Below are positions 30,344-40,008 of a DNA stretch of 64,000 nt, in pieces (position 1 is the stretch's first letter; every line of letters begins with the position of its first letter). The notes below the pieces were generated by a model. The model was given only the letters and a program-made list of their open reading frames with translations. It did not search any database and was not told the origin of the DNA. The position numbers were made by a program, and so were the translations under genes. This DNA is from Cupriavidus sp. WGlv3. GTDB lineage: Bacteria > Pseudomonadota > Gammaproteobacteria > Burkholderiales > Burkholderiaceae. The DNA lies in NCBI RefSeq assembly GCF_023952475.1, contig NZ_JALHRX010000013.1, forward strand, positions 1 through 64,000, written 5' to 3'.

Positions 30344-31933
30344 TCAATGGATGACGCCGGAGGCGCTTGCAACAGCGCGCGACTGGGGGCGACCGTTGCG
30401 TTGACGCAGCGCCTTGTCCAGCAGTTTGTCGTGACCGTAGATGTCAGGCAGGAAGGATACACGACCATCGGCGCGCGCGATGACCGTGCCGTAAGCCAGC
30501 ACCACCGGCAACGGCTGCTGCAGGCGCACCGTGTTCGACTTGCCACGTGTCATCGCTTCGCGGATCCGGGTTTCGTTCCAGTCCGGCATATCGTGCAACA
30601 CGAACTGTGCCAACGCTACTGGGGCTTCCACGCGGATGCAGCCGTGGCTGAAGTCGCGCCGGTCGCGCTTGAACAGCTGCGGCGACGGCGTGTGGTGCAG
30701 ATAGATGTTCTCGTTGTTGGGGAACACGAACTTGATGTCGCCCAGCGCGTTGAGCGGGCCAGGCCGCTGGCGGATGCGCAGGCCGCCATTCAGCACCGCC
30801 TCCAGGTTCTCCTCGGACAGAGTGGTCACGGCCTTGCCGTCGCCGCCGACGAACTCCAGTCCCTGCCGGTTGAAATACCCCGGATCGCGGCGCAGCCGCG
30901 GCACCGTCTCGCGGCGCGCGATCGACGGCGGGATATTCCAGTACGGGCTGAATTCGATATAGCGCATGTCCTCCTCGAACAGCGGCGTGCGCGTGTCGAG
31001 CGCCTTGCCGACGATCACCTTCATCTCCAGCTTGATGTCGAGCTTGCCGTCGCGGATTTCATAGGCGCGTAGCATGAACTCCGGCACGTTGACCACGATC
31101 ATGCGCGGGCCGTCCAGCGGGGTCCAGCGCAGGCGCTCCATGGTCAGTTCGATCTGACGCACGCGCTCGGCGATGGGCAGGTTCAGCTGCGCCAGCGTGG
31201 CCGCGCCGATCACGCCGTCGGGCTGCAGCCCATGGCGCGCCTGGAAGGCCTTGACGCCATCGACCAGCGCGCCCTCGTAGCGTGCCGGCGGTTGCGTGTT
31301 GGCCGGCAAGTCGCCCAGCGCCACCAGGCGCGCGGCCAGTGCGGCGACGCCGCCCCACGACTGGCCCGGCGTCAGCTTGCTGGCCGGCAGCGGCGGCAGC
31401 GGCTGTTGCCACACCGGCTGCCGCCCGATGTCGCGGTAGCGGGCCAGGGCCTGGCGCAGCGTGCCGTACAGCGGGAACGTCGGCGCCGCCTGGCGGATGG
31501 CATCGGGCAGGCGGTGCTGGGCGACCGCATCGCGCAGCCAGGTGGCGGCATCGAAAGCCCGTTCAGCCGGCGGCGCGAAATTGGCATGGACCGCGCGCGG
31601 GTTGATGCGGCCGCCGTGCAGATCGGACAGCATCCGCTCCATGGCGGCGCTCAGCGCCGCGTCGAGCCGGGCCGCGGCATCGGGTGGCAACGCCGGGCCT
31701 TGGGCGGCCTGGGTCACCGCCTGGCGCAGGGCTTCGGCATCGTAGTCGCGCGGCTCGAGGCCATCGGCGGCCACGGCAGCCAGCGCGTCCACCGCCTGGC
31801 GCGCCTCCGGCACTGGCCGGCCCTGCACGAACCACATCGGCTCGTTGGCGAAGGCCGGAACGGCCAGCCACGTGGCGCAGGCAATGGCGACGGCGCCGAG
31901 ACGGCGCACGGCAGCATTCAGGGTCTGGGGCAT
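30344..31933 (-). CDS. LdtD-type L,D-transpeptidase (YcbB family)
   Basis: A 529-residue periplasmic enzyme forming 3-3 crosslinks between peptidoglycan stems. It has an N-terminal signal peptide (AVAIACATWLAVPAFA), a scaffold domain, a peptidoglycan-binding module (residues ~215-265, VKAFQARHGLQPDGVIG) and a YkuD catalytic domain. The YkuD domain has RRDFSHGCIRV, with nucleophile Cys 432 and its His. Length is close to E. coli LdtD (615) minus part of the N-terminus. It precedes the MepK-like gene in a two-gene unit. Confidence 0.93.
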   Translation of the reverse strand: MPQTLNAAVRRLGAVAIACATWLAVPAFANEPMWFVQGRPVPEARQAVDALAAVAADGLEPRDYDAEALRQAVTQAAQGPALPPDAAARLDAALSAAMERMLSDLHGGRINPRAVHANFAPPAERAFDAATWLRDAVAQHRLPDAIRQAAPTFPLYGTLRQALARYRDIGRQPVWQQPLPPLPASKLTPGQSWGGVAALAARLVALGDLPANTQPPARYEGALVDGVKAFQARHGLQPDGVIGAATLAQLNLPIAERVRQIELTMERLRWTPLDGPRMIVVNVPEFMLRAYEIRDGKLDIKLEMKVIVGKALDTRTPLFEEDMRYIEFSPYWNIPPSIARRETVPRLRRDPGYFNRQGLEFVGGDGKAVTTLSEENLEAVLNGGLRIRQRPGPLNALGDIKFVFPNNENIYLHHTPSPQLFKRDRRDFSHGCIRVEAPVALAQFVLHDMPDWNETRIREAMTRGKSNTVRLQQPLPVVLAYGTVIARADGRVSFLPDIYGHDKLLDKALRQRNGRPQSRAVASASGVIH

Positions 31934-32035
31934 CGGGCGGATAGCTCGGATTCGTCACAGATGCCCACAGTCTACCCGCGATGGCCGATGGGCGCGGCTG
32001 AGCTCGCATGCCGCGGCAAACCCGCCAGGTGACGT

Positions 32036-32662
32036 TCACCACACCAGCTGGTGCCGGCGCGCGTAGTCCACCATCTCGACCAGCGAGCCCACGTGCAGCT
32101 TGGCCATGATATTGGCCTTGTGCGTGCTGACGGTCTTGCTGCTGATCAGCAGCTGCGCGGCGATCGACTTGTTGGAATGTCCCCGCGCCAGGTATTGCAG
32201 GATGGTGATCTCGCGGTTGCTCAGCCGCGGCAGGCCGGCCTGCTGCTGCTCGCCGAGCTGGCGCACCGTCTCCAGCGTCTGCAGCGGAAACACCAGATAG
32301 CCGCTCAGCACGCCGCGCACCGCCTGCATCACTTCTTCGACGCCGCGCTGCTTGACCACAAAGCCGTGCGCGCCGGCGCGCAGCGCCCGCACCGGCGCCT
32401 GGGCGGTGTCGGTGCCGGACAGGACCAGCAGCGGCACGCCGGGCAGCGTGGCTACCACCCTGCGGACGAAGTCGATGCCGGGATTGCCGAAGCGTTCGAC
32501 GTCGACCAGCACCAGGCCGGGCCGGTGCTCGCGGGCGAGGCGGTATCCCTCCCTGACTCCATCCGTTTCCAGGACCTCGTCGGCGTCAAACTCGGCGGCG
32601 AGTTCGGCGCATAACAAGGTGCGGAACCTCGAGGGTTCGTCGACGATCAGCGTTGGGGGCAA
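32036..32662 (-). CDS. NarL/FixJ-type response regulator, TTG start
   Basis: A 208-residue regulator. The receiver domain has the acidic pair in LIVDEP (residues 5-10), the phosphoacceptor Asp near 54 (LVLVDVERF), Ser in LVLSGTD and Lys near 104 (FVVKQRG). The LuxR HTH spans ~145-208 (LSNREITILQYLARGHSNKSIA, SSKTVSTHKANIMAKL). I place the start at TTG 32662, because AAGGAG (rc of 32670-32675) lies 7 bases before it. A frame start at 32680 would bury that ribosome site in the coding sequence. No kinase is adjacent, so it is an orphan. Confidence 0.9.
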   Translation of the reverse strand: MPPTLIVDEPSRFRTLLCAELAAEFDADEVLETDGVREGYRLAREHRPGLVLVDVERFGNPGIDFVRRVVATLPGVPLLVLSGTDTAQAPVRALRAGAHGFVVKQRGVEEVMQAVRGVLSGYLVFPLQTLETVRQLGEQQQAGLPRLSNREITILQYLARGHSNKSIAAQLLISSKTVSTHKANIMAKLHVGSLVEMVDYARRHQLVW

Positions 32663-32852
32663 TTCAGGGCTCCTTAACAACTGGCGGGGAATTGGCCAGG
32701 GGACTGGCTATGCCAAGATTAAGGGCCCTGAGGGGCCTTGATGCGCCGAATTCTCACTGCGCAGACGCAGCAGATTCTGCACAAGAGTCAGGCTTTTCCT
32801 TCGATGACGCGGCTGGCGTCAAGTGGCTGCAGCGCCGGTCATTCCGTGCCGC

Positions 32853-33920
32853 TTATTCCGTCCCGGCCGGCAGGAAGCGCGGCGCGGGCGCGGAGCGCGG
32901 CACCTCGCGCTCGCCGTGCTGATAGAGACGATACGTGCCCCGCGCCTGGTTGTGCGGATGGCGCGCGGCCTCGTCCAGCGTCAGCACGCGCGCGAAGCAC
33001 ACGTCGGTGCCGCCCAGCACGGACTCCCAATGCGTGCTCGGCCTGGCGGCAATCGCCGCGGCGATGCGGGCCTTGACCGCCGGCCACTGGGCGCGGTCGT
33101 ACTGCGCGGCCGGGTCGATATCGGTCAGTTCCAGGCGCTCGAGCAGTTCGCGGTAGAACTGCGGCTCGAGCGCGCCGAGGGTGATGGCGCGCCCGTCCGC
33201 GCACGGGAACACGTCATAGAACGGCGAGTCATGGAACGGGCTCGGTTGCGGGCCGCCCAGCGTGCCGGCCGCGCGCGACACCTGCACCAGCGAGCCGAGC
33301 ATGGCAACGATATCGGTGATGGCGGCATCGACCACGCAGCCCTCGCCGCTGGCGCGCGCGCTGAGGATGGCGCTGGTGATGCCGAACGCCAGCCCGAGCG
33401 CGCCGGTGGCATCGCCCATCACGGTCGGCGGCACCATCGGCAGGCTGCCTTCGCGCGCGGCCATCGACAGCAGGCCGGTCAGCGCGATGTAGTTGAGGTC
33501 ATGGCCAGCGCTTTGCGACAGCGGGCCAGTCTGGCCCCAGCCGGTCATGCGGCCGTAGACCAGGCGCGGATTGCGGGCATGGCAGGCCTTGGGGCCCAGC
33601 CCCAGGCGTTCCATCGCGCCGGGACGCAAACCCTCGATCAGCGCGTCGGCGCCGGCCACCAGGTCGAGCGCGGCGGCCACGTCTTCGGGCGCCTTCAGGT
33701 TCAGCTGCACCACGCGCTTGCCGTGCTCCAGCTCCATCTCGGCCGGCACCGACTGGCCACGCAGGATGCGCCGCGCATCGGGCGCCACCGGGCGGGTCAC
33801 CAGCGTGACCTCGGCGCCCAGGCCGGCCAGCATGGCGCCGCACAGCGGGCCGGGGCCGATGCCTTCGAATTCCACGACCTTGATACCGCGCAGGGGCTGC
33901 AGGTTGGCGCGCTCACTCAT
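32853..33920 (-). CDS. CaiB/BaiF-type CoA transferase (alpha-methylacyl-CoA racemase-like)
   Basis: A 355-residue family III CoA-transferase-fold enzyme. KVVEFEGIGPGPLCGAMLAGLGAEV at the N-terminus, GRMTGWGQTGPLSQSAGHDLNYIALTG (~residues 125-150) with the catalytic-region Asp/Gly, and FYDVFPCADG near 240 point to the alpha-methylacyl-CoA racemase branch (Amacr) rather than formyl-CoA transferases. Length (~355) also suits Amacr. The ATG at 33920 was chosen. The frame runs far upstream, but that part has no family similarity. It is divergent from uspA. Confidence 0.88.
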   Translation of the reverse strand: MSERANLQPLRGIKVVEFEGIGPGPLCGAMLAGLGAEVTLVTRPVAPDARRILRGQSVPAEMELEHGKRVVQLNLKAPEDVAAALDLVAGADALIEGLRPGAMERLGLGPKACHARNPRLVYGRMTGWGQTGPLSQSAGHDLNYIALTGLLSMAAREGSLPMVPPTVMGDATGALGLAFGITSAILSARASGEGCVVDAAITDIVAMLGSLVQVSRAAGTLGGPQPSPFHDSPFYDVFPCADGRAITLGALEPQFYRELLERLELTDIDPAAQYDRAQWPAVKARIAAAIAARPSTHWESVLGGTDVCFARVLTLDEAARHPHNQARGTYRLYQHGEREVPRSAPAPRFLPAGTE

Positions 33921-34269
33921 GATGGTTGTCTCCGGTTCGCCCGCCTGCGCGCCTTGTGGCGGGAGGCGGCTTGCATTGGTGGTTGGATCGTCTGCCCTTG
34001 GCCGCACGGGGGCCATGCTTGCCGCGGGGCTCGGGAGCATGCTACGCGCCGCCGTGTTGACGGGGCAATGGCCAAATGCTTCAGCCGGAATGACGGAATA
34101 CATCAACGAACCGGCCAACCGGTTATCGCACCAGTAAATCGGACAATTCCGATCCGACTTGATCTGAATCGCATCCTGGCGAGACACTAGGGGGCATGAT
34201 GGTTCCAGATGGCGTTGCGGCCACATGGCCGCGGCGCTTGCCGACAGCCCCCATCCAGGAGATTCCGCC
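33921..34269. other. Divergent intergenic region, CoA transferase / uspA
   Basis: 349 bases with no supported gene. It must carry two divergent promoters. An FNR-like site at 34159-34172 is the only pattern I would single out. The rest shows no terminator or repeat. Confidence 0.5.
34159..34172 (+). promoter_or_regulatory. FNR/Anr-like site upstream of uspA
   Basis: TTGATCTGAATCGC against TTGAT-N4-ATCAA: the left half is perfect and the right half keeps ATC (8 of 10). It lies ~98 bases before the uspA ATG. Oxygen-responsive UspA genes are known in relatives. On sequence alone this is weak. Confidence 0.35.
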
Positions 34270-34710
34270 ATGACCAGTATCGTCCTCGCCACCGACGGCT
34301 CTGCCTTCAGCGACGCCGCGGCGCGCTTTATCGCCGAAGGCAGGCTGCTGCAAAACGGCTTCACCGTGCATGTCGTCCATGTCGCGCCCGAAGTCAGCGG
34401 CCAGGTGCGCGCCTTCGTCAGCAAGGAAACCATCGACGACTGGCACAAGGAAGCCAGCGACAAGGCGATGGCGGCGGTCTGCGACATTCTCGCCGCAGCC
34501 AATGTGCCGTTCGAGCGGCACCCGCTGCACGGCTTCGCGCCCGAGCGCATCGTCGCCTACGCGAATTCGGTCGACGCCGCGGCCATCGTGATGGGTACGC
34601 ATGGGCGCGGCTCGTTCTTCGATGCCGTGATCGGTTCGGTGGCGGGCCGGGTGCTGGCCCAGGCCGAGTGCCCGGTGGTGCTGGTCAAGACCCCGGAAAA
34701 GAAGGGTTAA
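34270..34710 (+). CDS. UspA-type universal stress protein
   Basis: A 146-residue cytosolic nucleotide-binding protein. MTSIVLATDGSAFSDAAAR at the N-terminus and the ATP-loop VMGTHGRGSFFDAVIGSVAGRVL near residues 114-135 (G-2X-G-9X-G-S/T) match the ATP-binding UspA class. CPVVLVKTP ends the domain. The ATG at 34270 was chosen; a longer frame starting at 34225 lacks family similarity. It converges on srkA (34760). Confidence 0.93.
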   Translation: MTSIVLATDGSAFSDAAARFIAEGRLLQNGFTVHVVHVAPEVSGQVRAFVSKETIDDWHKEASDKAMAAVCDILAAANVPFERHPLHGFAPERIVAYANSVDAAAIVMGTHGRGSFFDAVIGSVAGRVLAQAECPVVLVKTPEKKG

Positions 34711-34759
34711 GCCCCCAGCTGACGGGCGGTGCCGCAACGGCGCCGCCTTGCGGCAGGCT

Positions 34760-35830
34760 TCAGGCGCCCCACAGGGGCGCTTCGTCCATCAGCGCGACCT
34801 GTTCGCGCAATTCCAGGATCCGGTCCTGCCAGTAGCGCGCGGTGCCGAACCACGGGAAGGCGGCCGGAAAGGCCGGGTCGGCCCAGCGGCTGGCCAGCCA
34901 GGCGCTGTAGTGCAGCAGCCGCAGCGTGCGCAGCGCTTCCACCAGCCACAGTTCGCGCGCCTGGAATTCGGCAAAATCCTCGTAGCCGGCGACGATATCG
35001 GCAAGCTGGCCTTGCATGGCCGCGCGGTCACCCTCGAGCAGCATCCAGATGTCCTGGATCGCGGGGGCCATGCGGCTGTCGTCGAAGTCGACGAAGTGCG
35101 GGCCCGGCTCGCCATGGGCGCCGCCGCGCGCGTCTTCCTCGTCGATCCACAGCACATTGCCGCGATGGCAGTCGCCATGGACGCGCAGCAGCCGCACGTC
35201 GCCGGCGCGCTCATAGCAACGCTGCACGCCGTCCAGCGCCAACTGCGCCACCGACTGCCAGGCCGGCAGCAGATCGGGGGGAATGCAGCCGCTGGCGAGC
35301 AGCCAGTCGCGCGGGGCAATGCCGAACGTGTCGAGATCCAGCGCCGGACGCGCCTGGTAGGGCTGGACCGCGCCCAGCGCATGGATACGGCCGATGAACC
35401 GGCCGAGCCAGGTCAGCGTATCGGCGCGGTCCAGCGCCGGCTCGCGCCCGCCGCAGCGGGGGAAGACGGCAAAGCGGAAGCCCGCATGGTGCAGCAGCGT
35501 GCCGGCCTCGCCCGGCGCCAGCGCCATGGCCGGCACGGCGGGAATCTCGGCGTCGGCCAACTGCTGCACGAACGCGTGTTCTTCCAGGATGGCCGCATCG
35601 GTCCAGCGGCCCGGGCGATAGAACTTGGCGATGACCGGCGCGGCGTCCTCGATGCCCACCTGCCAGACGCGGTTCTCGTAGCTGTTGAGCGCCAGCAGGC
35701 GCCCGTCGGGTCGCAGGCCGGCGCGCTCGAGCGCGTCCAGCATCAGCTCGGGCGTCAGGCCGGCGTATGGGACACCGGAGGGGACGCCGGAGGGCACACC
35801 AGAGTCGGCGGGGGCGTCGGACGTGTGCAT
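34760..35830 (-). CDS. Stress-response protein kinase SrkA (YihE-like)
   Basis: A 356-residue aminoglycoside-phosphotransferase-fold Ser/Thr kinase. ALNSYENRVWQVG near residue 47 (nucleotide loop), KFYRPGRW near 70, HGDCHRGNVLWID near 218 (Brenner motif) and FVDFDDSRMAPAIQDIWML near 250 (metal-binding Asp) match SrkA/RdoA. E. coli SrkA counters MazF-linked and envelope stress. The N-terminus contains a short VPSG repeat encoded by a 12-base tandem repeat. It starts at ATG 35830, 18 bases downstream of rhlE on the same strand. Confidence 0.93.
   Translation of the reverse strand: MHTSDAPADSGVPSGVPSGVPYAGLTPELMLDALERAGLRPDGRLLALNSYENRVWQVGIEDAAPVIAKFYRPGRWTDAAILEEHAFVQQLADAEIPAVPAMALAPGEAGTLLHHAGFRFAVFPRCGGREPALDRADTLTWLGRFIGRIHALGAVQPYQARPALDLDTFGIAPRDWLLASGCIPPDLLPAWQSVAQLALDGVQRCYERAGDVRLLRVHGDCHRGNVLWIDEEDARGGAHGEPGPHFVDFDDSRMAPAIQDIWMLLEGDRAAMQGQLADIVAGYEDFAEFQARELWLVEALRTLRLLHYSAWLASRWADPAFPAAFPWFGTARYWQDRILELREQVALMDEAPLWGA
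35769..35804. repeat. 12-base tandem repeat, three copies, inside srkA
   Basis: Copies GGGACACCGGAG, GGGACGCCGGAG and GGCACACCAGAG (plus-strand reading) lie head to tail and encode Ser-Gly-Val-Pro repeats at residues ~9-20 of SrkA. Copy-number change would keep the frame. Confidence 0.85.
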
Positions 35831-35848
35831 GGTGCCGCCGGTTCCGCG

Positions 35849-37396
35849 TTAGCGCGCCGGCTTGCGGTTGCCGCCCAGCAGCGCCGCCTGCGGCGCCGGA
35901 CGGCGGTTACGCGCCGGTGCCGGCGCGGCGTCACTGGGCTGGCGCGCGGGCTGGGCCGCGGCGCGTTGCGGGCGTGCCTGGTCCTGGCCGTCGCGGCGCG
36001 GCGCGGGGGTGCGGGCGCCGGCGGGCTGGACCGCACGGTTGCCATTGGCGGCGCCGTTGCCGCGCTGGCCCTGGCTTTGGCCCTGGCGCGGCGCGCCCTG
36101 CGCCTGGCGGGCGGGACGCTGGCGCTGCGCGCCTTCGCCGTCGCCGGCCGGACGCGCCTCGGCCCGTCCGCGGCCCTGGCCCTGGCCGCCACCGCCACGC
36201 TGCTGGCGGCCCTTCTGAATCGGCTCGGGCGCGATACTGGGGTCGACCTCGAAGCCCGGCAGCATGGTCTGTTCGAGCTTGCGCTTGATCAGGCGTTCGA
36301 TATCGCGCAGCAGCCCCAGTTCGTCCACGCACACCAGCGAGATCGCCTCGCCCTCGGCGCCGGCGCGGCCGGTGCGGCCGATGCGGTGGACGTAGTCCTC
36401 GGGCACGTTGGGCAGGTCGAAGTTGACCACGTGCGGCAGCTGGTCGATGTCGATGCCGCGCGCGGCGATATCGGTCGCCACCAGCAGCCGCAGCGTGCCG
36501 GCCTTGAATTCGGACAGCGCACGCGTGCGTGCCGACTGGCTCTTGTTGCCGTGGATCGCCAGCGCCGACAGGCCGTCCTTGGTCAGCTGCTCGGCCAGCC
36601 GGTTGGCGCCATGCTTGGTGCGCGTGAACACCAGCACCTGGTGCCAGTCATGCTGGCGCACCAGGTGGGCCAGCAGCTCGCGCTTGCGTTCGCGGTCGAC
36701 CGGGTAGACGCGCTGGTCCACGGTTTCGGCGGTGGTATTGCGCCGCGCGACTTCGATCGAGGCGGGATTGTTCAGCAGGCGGTCGGCCAGCGCGCGGATA
36801 TCGTCCGAGAACGTCGCCGAAAACAGCAGGTTCTGCCGCTTGGCCGGCAGCACGTTGAGGATCTTGCGGATATCGTGGATGAAGCCCATGTCGAGCATGC
36901 GGTCGGCTTCATCGAGTACCAGCAGTTCCACCTGCGACAGGTCGACGGTGCGCTGGGACACATGGTCCAGCAGGCGGCCGGGCGTGGCCACGACGATCTC
37001 CACGCCGCGCTTTAGCTGCTCGATCTGAGGGTTGATGCCGACCCCGCCGAACATCACCATCGAGCGCAGGCGCAGGTACTTGCCGTAGTTGCGCACGCTC
37101 TCCTCGACCTGCGCCGCCAGCTCGCGCGTGGGGGTCAGCACCAGCGCGCGCACCGCCACGCGGCCGCCGCGCGGGGCGCCGCCGGCATGGCGGGCGACGG
37201 TTTCGGACAGCAGTTGCAGCATCGGCAGGGTAAAGCCGGCGGTCTTGCCGGTGCCGGTCTGGGCGCCGGCGAGCAGGTCGCCGCCCTTGAGGATGGCGGG
37301 AATTGCCTGGGCCTGGATGGGAGTCGGAGTGGTGTAGCCCTGTTCGGCTACGGCACGCACAATCTTTTCGGACAAGCCGAGTTCAGAAAAAGACAT
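35849..37396 (-). CDS. rhlE: DEAD-box ATP-dependent RNA helicase RhlE
   Basis: A 515-residue RNA-remodelling helicase. The Q motif is in [13 protein letters not shown] near residue 20, motif I AQTGTGKT near 46, motif [14 protein letters not shown] near 165, SAT near 197 and motif [12 protein letters not shown] near 345. The C-terminal ~120 residues are rich in Arg, Gly, Gln and Ala, a basic disordered RNA-binding tail typical of RhlE. RhlE acts in ribosome maturation and RNA decay. The ATG at 37396 is the family start ([16 protein letters not shown]). Confidence 0.95.
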   Translation of the reverse strand: MSFSELGLSEKIVRAVAEQGYTTPTPIQAQAIPAILKGGDLLAGAQTGTGKTAGFTLPMLQLLSETVARHAGGAPRGGRVAVRALVLTPTRELAAQVEESVRNYGKYLRLRSMVMFGGVGINPQIEQLKRGVEIVVATPGRLLDHVSQRTVDLSQVELLVLDEADRMLDMGFIHDIRKILNVLPAKRQNLLFSATFSDDIRALADRLLNNPASIEVARRNTTAETVDQRVYPVDRERKRELLAHLVRQHDWHQVLVFTRTKHGANRLAEQLTKDGLSALAIHGNKSQSARTRALSEFKAGTLRLLVATDIAARGIDIDQLPHVVNFDLPNVPEDYVHRIGRTGRAGAEGEAISLVCVDELGLLRDIERLIKRKLEQTMLPGFEVDPSIAPEPIQKGRQQRGGGGQGQGRGRAEARPAGDGEGAQRQRPARQAQGAPRQGQSQGQRGNGAANGNRAVQPAGARTPAPRRDGQDQARPQRAAAQPARQPSDAAPAPARNRRPAPQAALLGGNRKPAR

Positions 37397-37704
37397 GAAT
37401 TGCTGCTTGGGCCATCGCTGCGCGCGCGGTGCGCCAGACGCCGGATGGCTCCTTGTAATCGATCGGAATCGGAACGCGAGCGCCGGGAAGCCGGCGTGGC
37501 AGGCCACCGGCCCGCCCGCGAAGGAAAGAGCGGTAGTGTACCAGTCCGGCGCGGGCGGGTTATGCACCCCATCGGCACCCCCCGGCAAGGAATGCGCGCC
37601 GGCGCACATGGGATCGGCGCGGGTGGCGCTGCGCTATCATGACGGCTCTCGGGCCGCCCGGCCGCCACCGCCGGCACGTCGCCCTGCCTGCCCGGAAAGC
37701 CGCC
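37397..37704. other. Divergent intergenic region, rhlE / clcA
   Basis: 308 bases between divergent genes. A TATCAT (37635-37640) could be a -10 for the channel gene, but its -35 region is poor. No terminator, repeat or gene is supported. Confidence 0.45.
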
Positions 37705-39390
37705 ATGCGCTTGCGTTTCCTCGAAGACCAGGAAGTCACACTGCTCGCGGCCATCCCGGTCGGGATCGTCGCTGCCATCGCCACCACGCTGTTCAAGGAG
37801 GCGCTGGACGGAGCGGGCTTCGTGCTGTTTGCCAGCCATGCCGATGTGGTCACGGTGTTCGCGACGCTGGCGCTGGCATGGCGGGTGGTGGTGCCCGCCG
37901 TCGGCGGCGCGCTCGCGGGCGGCCTGCTGGTGCTGGCCAACCGCCTGGCCAGCACCCATCCGGGCGCCACCGACTACATGGAAGCGGTCGCCAACGGCAG
38001 CGGCCGGCTGCCGGTGCGGATCACGCTGTTGCGCGCGCTGTCTTCGTTCTTCTCGATCGTCAGCGGCAGCTCGGTCGGCAAGGAAGGCGCGATGATCCAG
38101 CTGGCGGCGCTGTGCGGGTCGCTGTTCCCCTCGACCCGGATCGAGCGCGGCGGCGGCTCGAACATGCGCCGCATGCTGACCGCCTGCGGCGCCGCGGCGG
38201 GCCTGGCCACCGTCTACCACACCCCGTTTTCCGCCGCGGTCTTTGTCGCCGAAGTCGTGTTCGGCGCGCTCGCGGTGCAGCGCCTGATGCCGCTGTTCCT
38301 GGCCTCGGTCGCCGGCGCCATGGTCAGCCAGTGGCACGGCGGGCTGCAGCCGCTCTATCCCGGCCTCGATATCGCCCCGGACCTGCGCCCGCAGATCCTG
38401 CTGGCCGCGGCCGCGCTGGGCGTGGCCGCCGGCATCGCGGGCGCGCTGTTCCTGCGCGCGGCCGGCTTCGCGCGCAGCCGCTTCGCGGCGCTGCCGGGCG
38501 GGCCGGTGGCGCGGCTGGCGCTGGGCGGCGCGCTGGTCGGCGTGCTGGCGATGGCGGTGCCAGAGGTGGTCGGCAACGGCTTTTCCACCATCCAGACCCT
38601 GCTGCAGGAGCAGCCGCTGAGCGTGCCGGTGGCGGCCGTGCTGCTGGCCAAGCTGGCGGCGACGGTGATCAGCATGGGCTCGGGGGCGGTCGGCGGCGTG
38701 TTTTCGCCGTCGCTGTTCGTCGGTGCGGCGCTGGGCCAGCTGCTGGCGCTGGGCATGCAGGGCACGGCGGCGGGCGCGGCGCCGCTGCTGCCGCTGGTGG
38801 GCATGAGCGCGTTCCTGGCGGCCACCAGCCAGGCGCCGCTGATGTCGGTGCTGATGGTGTTCGAGATGACCCTGGCACCCGCGCTGCTGCTGCCGTCGAT
38901 GATCGGCGCGGTGGCGGCGTACTACACCGCGTCGCGCTGCCAGACGCTGTCGCTGTACAGCGTGATCGCCGAGCGCGCGCAGGCGTCGGCGGCCGCCGAG
39001 CATGCCCGCACGCTGACGCTGGCCGGCCTGTGCGACCCGACCGATACCGTGCTCGACCCCGGTGCCACGCTGGCCGCCGCCGCCGACAAGTTCGCCGAGA
39101 CCGGCACGCGCTACCTCTACCTGGTGCAGGCCGACGGCCGCCTGCTGGGCGCGCTGTCGATCCATGCCTTGCAGCGCGCGCAGCGCGAAGGCGCGCCCGA
39201 CGATGTGCTGGCGCTAGCGCAACGCGACTTCCCGGCGCTGACGCCGGACTCGAGGCTGCGCGACGCCCTTGCGGTATTTGCCGAACACGGCATCAACCGC
39301 ATCCCGCTGGTGCGTGACCCGGCCGGGCGCGAACTGATGGGCACGGTTTCCAAGCAGCGCGTGCTGCAAGAGGCATCCTGCCTGTTCTGA
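37705..39390 (+). CDS. ClC-family chloride channel/exchanger with CBS domains
   Basis: A 561-residue inner-membrane protein. Selectivity-filter regions are GSSVGKEGAMIQLAA near residue 120 (gating Glu in GKEG) and GSGAVGGVFSPSLFVGAALGQ near 325, followed by C-terminal CBS-like repeats from ~430. Bacterial ClC proteins with CBS pairs are Cl-/H+ antiporters or channels. The start is ATG 37705 with GGAAAG 8 bases upstream. An in-frame ATG at 37639 would add 22 unconserved residues. Confidence 0.9.
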   Translation: MRLRFLEDQEVTLLAAIPVGIVAAIATTLFKEALDGAGFVLFASHADVVTVFATLALAWRVVVPAVGGALAGGLLVLANRLASTHPGATDYMEAVANGSGRLPVRITLLRALSSFFSIVSGSSVGKEGAMIQLAALCGSLFPSTRIERGGGSNMRRMLTACGAAAGLATVYHTPFSAAVFVAEVVFGALAVQRLMPLFLASVAGAMVSQWHGGLQPLYPGLDIAPDLRPQILLAAAALGVAAGIAGALFLRAAGFARSRFAALPGGPVARLALGGALVGVLAMAVPEVVGNGFSTIQTLLQEQPLSVPVAAVLLAKLAATVISMGSGAVGGVFSPSLFVGAALGQLLALGMQGTAAGAAPLLPLVGMSAFLAATSQAPLMSVLMVFEMTLAPALLLPSMIGAVAAYYTASRCQTLSLYSVIAERAQASAAAEHARTLTLAGLCDPTDTVLDPGATLAAAADKFAETGTRYLYLVQADGRLLGALSIHALQRAQREGAPDDVLALAQRDFPALTPDSRLRDALAVFAEHGINRIPLVRDPAGRELMGTVSKQRVLQEASCLF

Positions 39391-39521
39391 CGCCGCTTGC
39401 CTGCCACACTGCCTGCCACACCAAGCCGGCGCCGGCGAGGTAAAATGCGCGGTTGCCCGCCTTTCGGCCACGGCCCGCGGGCCCTCCACCCACCGCACCG
39501 CCCTATTTGCCGGAGTTCCCC

Positions 39522-39917
39522 ATGCCAGCAGGTCGTGATACGCGCCGCGAGGCGCCGGAGTCCGTGACATCCAGCCGCCTGGGCAAGCGTTGGGCCGGAC
39601 TGGCGTGCGGCGCGGCGCTGCTGCTGGGCGCGGCGGTCGCCGCGGCCCAGCCGGTGCGCGCGCTTCCGGGCGATGCCGTGGCGGCCAGGCTGATCATCGA
39701 GGCGCCGTCGGCGGGCGCGCCGCAGACCGCCACGCTCGACGGCAAGCGCGTGGGCGTGGCGCCGGGCCTGCGCCTGTTCGGCACCGACAACCAGTTGCTG
39801 GCCAGCGCCGCGGTGGCGGGCCAGAAGCTGCCGGTGCGGTACAAGCTGGACCTGTACGGCCAGCTGCTGACCGCGTGGGTGCTGAGCGAGGCCGAACAGC
39901 AGGCGCTGAAAAAATAA
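39522..39917 (+). CDS. Small exported hypothetical protein
   Basis: A 131-residue protein with a ~24-residue charged N-region, then a hydrophobic helix (WAGLACGAALLLGAAVAAAQ) that is a signal peptide or anchor. A ~85-residue beta-rich tail follows (ATLDGKRVGVAPGLRLFGTDNQL, LPVRYKLDLYGQLLTAWVL). No family is recognised. The ATG at 39522 follows CGGAG. It lies 132 bases after clcA and 91 before miaB. Confidence 0.72.
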   Translation: MPAGRDTRREAPESVTSSRLGKRWAGLACGAALLLGAAVAAAQPVRALPGDAVAARLIIEAPSAGAPQTATLDGKRVGVAPGLRLFGTDNQLLASAAVAGQKLPVRYKLDLYGQLLTAWVLSEAEQQALKK

Positions 39918-40008
39918 CCAACCCCCGAAGTGCGACCGGCGCTCCCCGCGCGCCGGCCGTGTTGTTGCAACACCCTGATGCCCCCAGGTCAACCACTGAG
40001 ATCGGCAT

